Shown: piece after piece, positions 6,001 through 6,756 of the stretch | How positions within the stretch are numbered: the stretch's first letter is position 1 | How the letters are laid out: every line of letters starts with the position of its first letter | Source: Rhodoferax sp. | GTDB taxonomy: Bacteria > Pseudomonadota > Gammaproteobacteria > Burkholderiales > Burkholderiaceae_C | Reading direction: 5' to 3' | Assembly (NCBI GenBank): GCA_028711355.1 | Contig: JAQTSL010000200.1 | Coordinates: 1-6,756 of the forward strand | Length of the DNA: 6,756 nt | Translations under genes and position numbers: made by a program | The notes under the pieces: model-generated | Seen by the model: the letters and a program-made list of their open reading frames with translations, nothing else | What the model was told of the DNA's origin: nothing | Database searches by the model: none

Positions 6001-6756
6001 TCAGCGGCCAAAAAAATCGGCTTCCAGGCCAATGTCGGCGGGTGGGTCTTGCAGCAGCAGGTTGCTGTCGAGCTGGAGCAATTGCATCAGCAAGCCGGGC
6101 AAGGCCCCAATGCTGTTGGCGCTGACCTGGCCGCTGTCGGCCAGGCGCGCGGCCAGGTGCAGTACGCCTGCCAGTCGCGAAAATTCACCCGACATCAGCG
6201 GCCGCGCGCATTGGCGCATACCCTGCACCAGTGGCGCCGGAAAATCCCAGCGTTGCGCCATTTCAGCGGTGACGACGCCCTCATCAAAACCAATCAACTG
6301 GCGCTGACGCAGCCAGCGTTCACCCGGCGCCGTCGGCTGGAGCTCAATTTTGAGCAGGCAGCCCGGCCGCGCGGTGGCCATGGTGATCTCACCCAGGCGC
6401 AACATCATGCCGCATAGCCAAGCCTCCTGGTCGTCCACCTCGCAGCGCTCGGCCAGCCACTGGGCGTAATGTGCACAGTGCAGGCTGTACCGCCAAAAAG
6501 CCAACCGATCCATGCCCAGCGGAAACTTGCACAGGCGCGCCAGGCACAGCGACATGGCGCGCGCACGCACCAGCGACAGGCCCACCACGTTGACCGCTCG
6601 CTCCAGCGTATCGACCCGGCCCGACAGTCCGAACATGGCGCTGTTGGCCATCCGTAGCAGGGTAGCGGTCAGGGCCGGGTCTTTCTTGATGATCTGGCAC
6701 ACCGTAAACATATCGGCGTCGTCATCGTTGAGCGTGCGCACCAGTGCCTGGCCAGC
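6001..6756 (-). CDS. HDOD-domain protein, N-terminus outside the window
   Basis: The frame enters from the right edge and ends at a TGA at complement 6001-6003, giving 251 visible residues; the true start lies beyond the window, since the GTG at 6741 is internal to the domain. The sequence KKDPALTATLLRMANSAMFGL, then VDTLERAVNVVGLSLVRARAMSL, is the hallmark of the HDOD domain, a relative of HD phosphohydrolases found in bacterial signalling and stress proteins. Where active HD enzymes have an LHDIG-type metal site, this protein reads MMLRLGE, as expected for the non-catalytic HDOD class, so it is more likely a protein-protein or regulatory module than a hydrolase. A later segment, GFDEGVVTAEMAQRWDFPAPLVQGMR, is also typical of HDOD. 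It is transcribed towards jetD and appears unrelated to the defence genes, so it probably marks the edge of the accessory block. A fused N-terminal domain cannot be judged here. Confidence 0.9.
   Translation of the reverse strand, partial: AGQALVRTLNDDDADMFTVCQIIKKDPALTATLLRMANSAMFGLSGRVDTLERAVNVVGLSLVRARAMSLCLARLCKFPLGMDRLAFWRYSLHCAHYAQWLAERCEVDDQEAWLCGMMLRLGEITMATARPGCLLKIELQPTAPGERWLRQRQLIGFDEGVVTAEMAQRWDFPAPLVQGMRQCARPLMSGEFSRLAGVLHLAARLADSGQVSANSIGALPGLLMQLLQLDSNLLLQDPPADIGLEADFFGR

Noticed and set aside
1..6756. CRISPR array, tRNA or rRNA genes, or a complete insertion sequence
   Set aside because: I saw no regularly spaced repeats, no tRNA-like cloverleaf sequence, no rRNA signature and no transposase reading frame.

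Overview
The window looks like bacterial chromosome, probably from a betaproteobacterium of the Burkholderiales (Comamonadaceae-like). This rests on the moderately high GC content, the codon use, and a palindrome built on a 'AAATGGGGTCAGA' motif that I associate with that group. The taxonomy is inference. The core of the window is the second half of a Wadjet-type anti-plasmid defence operon: a JetC SMC-like ATPase (1275-4739) and a JetD TOPRIM nuclease (4736-5977), joined by a GTGA start/stop overlap. The two genes that normally precede jetC, jetA (kleisin-like, DUF3375) and jetB (KITE-like, DUF4194), are not present anywhere in the window.

Layout from left to right. Positions 1-210 (minus strand) hold the N-terminal 70 residues of a heavy-metal protein, most likely a copper-type P-type ATPase. 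It has a YHS-like metal-binding segment followed by a YTCPMHPEV motif, and it runs off the left edge. Positions 211-509 hold no gene I can support, but carry the likely promoter and operator of the next unit. Positions 510-1099 are a two-gene toxin-antitoxin module: a ribbon-helix-helix antitoxin and a ParE/RelE-family toxin overlapping by ATGA. Positions 1100-1274 contain a 56-nt imperfect palindrome resembling a REP/RAYT-type element. jetC and jetD follow. Positions 6001-6756 (minus strand, convergent) hold most of an HDOD-domain protein that runs off the right edge.

How the parts work together. In known type I Wadjet systems JetA, JetB and JetC form an SMC motor that extrudes loops on small circular DNA, and JetD cleaves that DNA. 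Here the motor ATPase and the nuclease both look intact, with ATPase and TOPRIM motifs present. The position where jetAB should lie is occupied by a toxin-antitoxin module and a palindromic repeat, and both flanks are unrelated minus-strand genes. The locus is therefore a split system, a rearranged remnant, or a variant that uses other partners. This is the main point of interest in the window.
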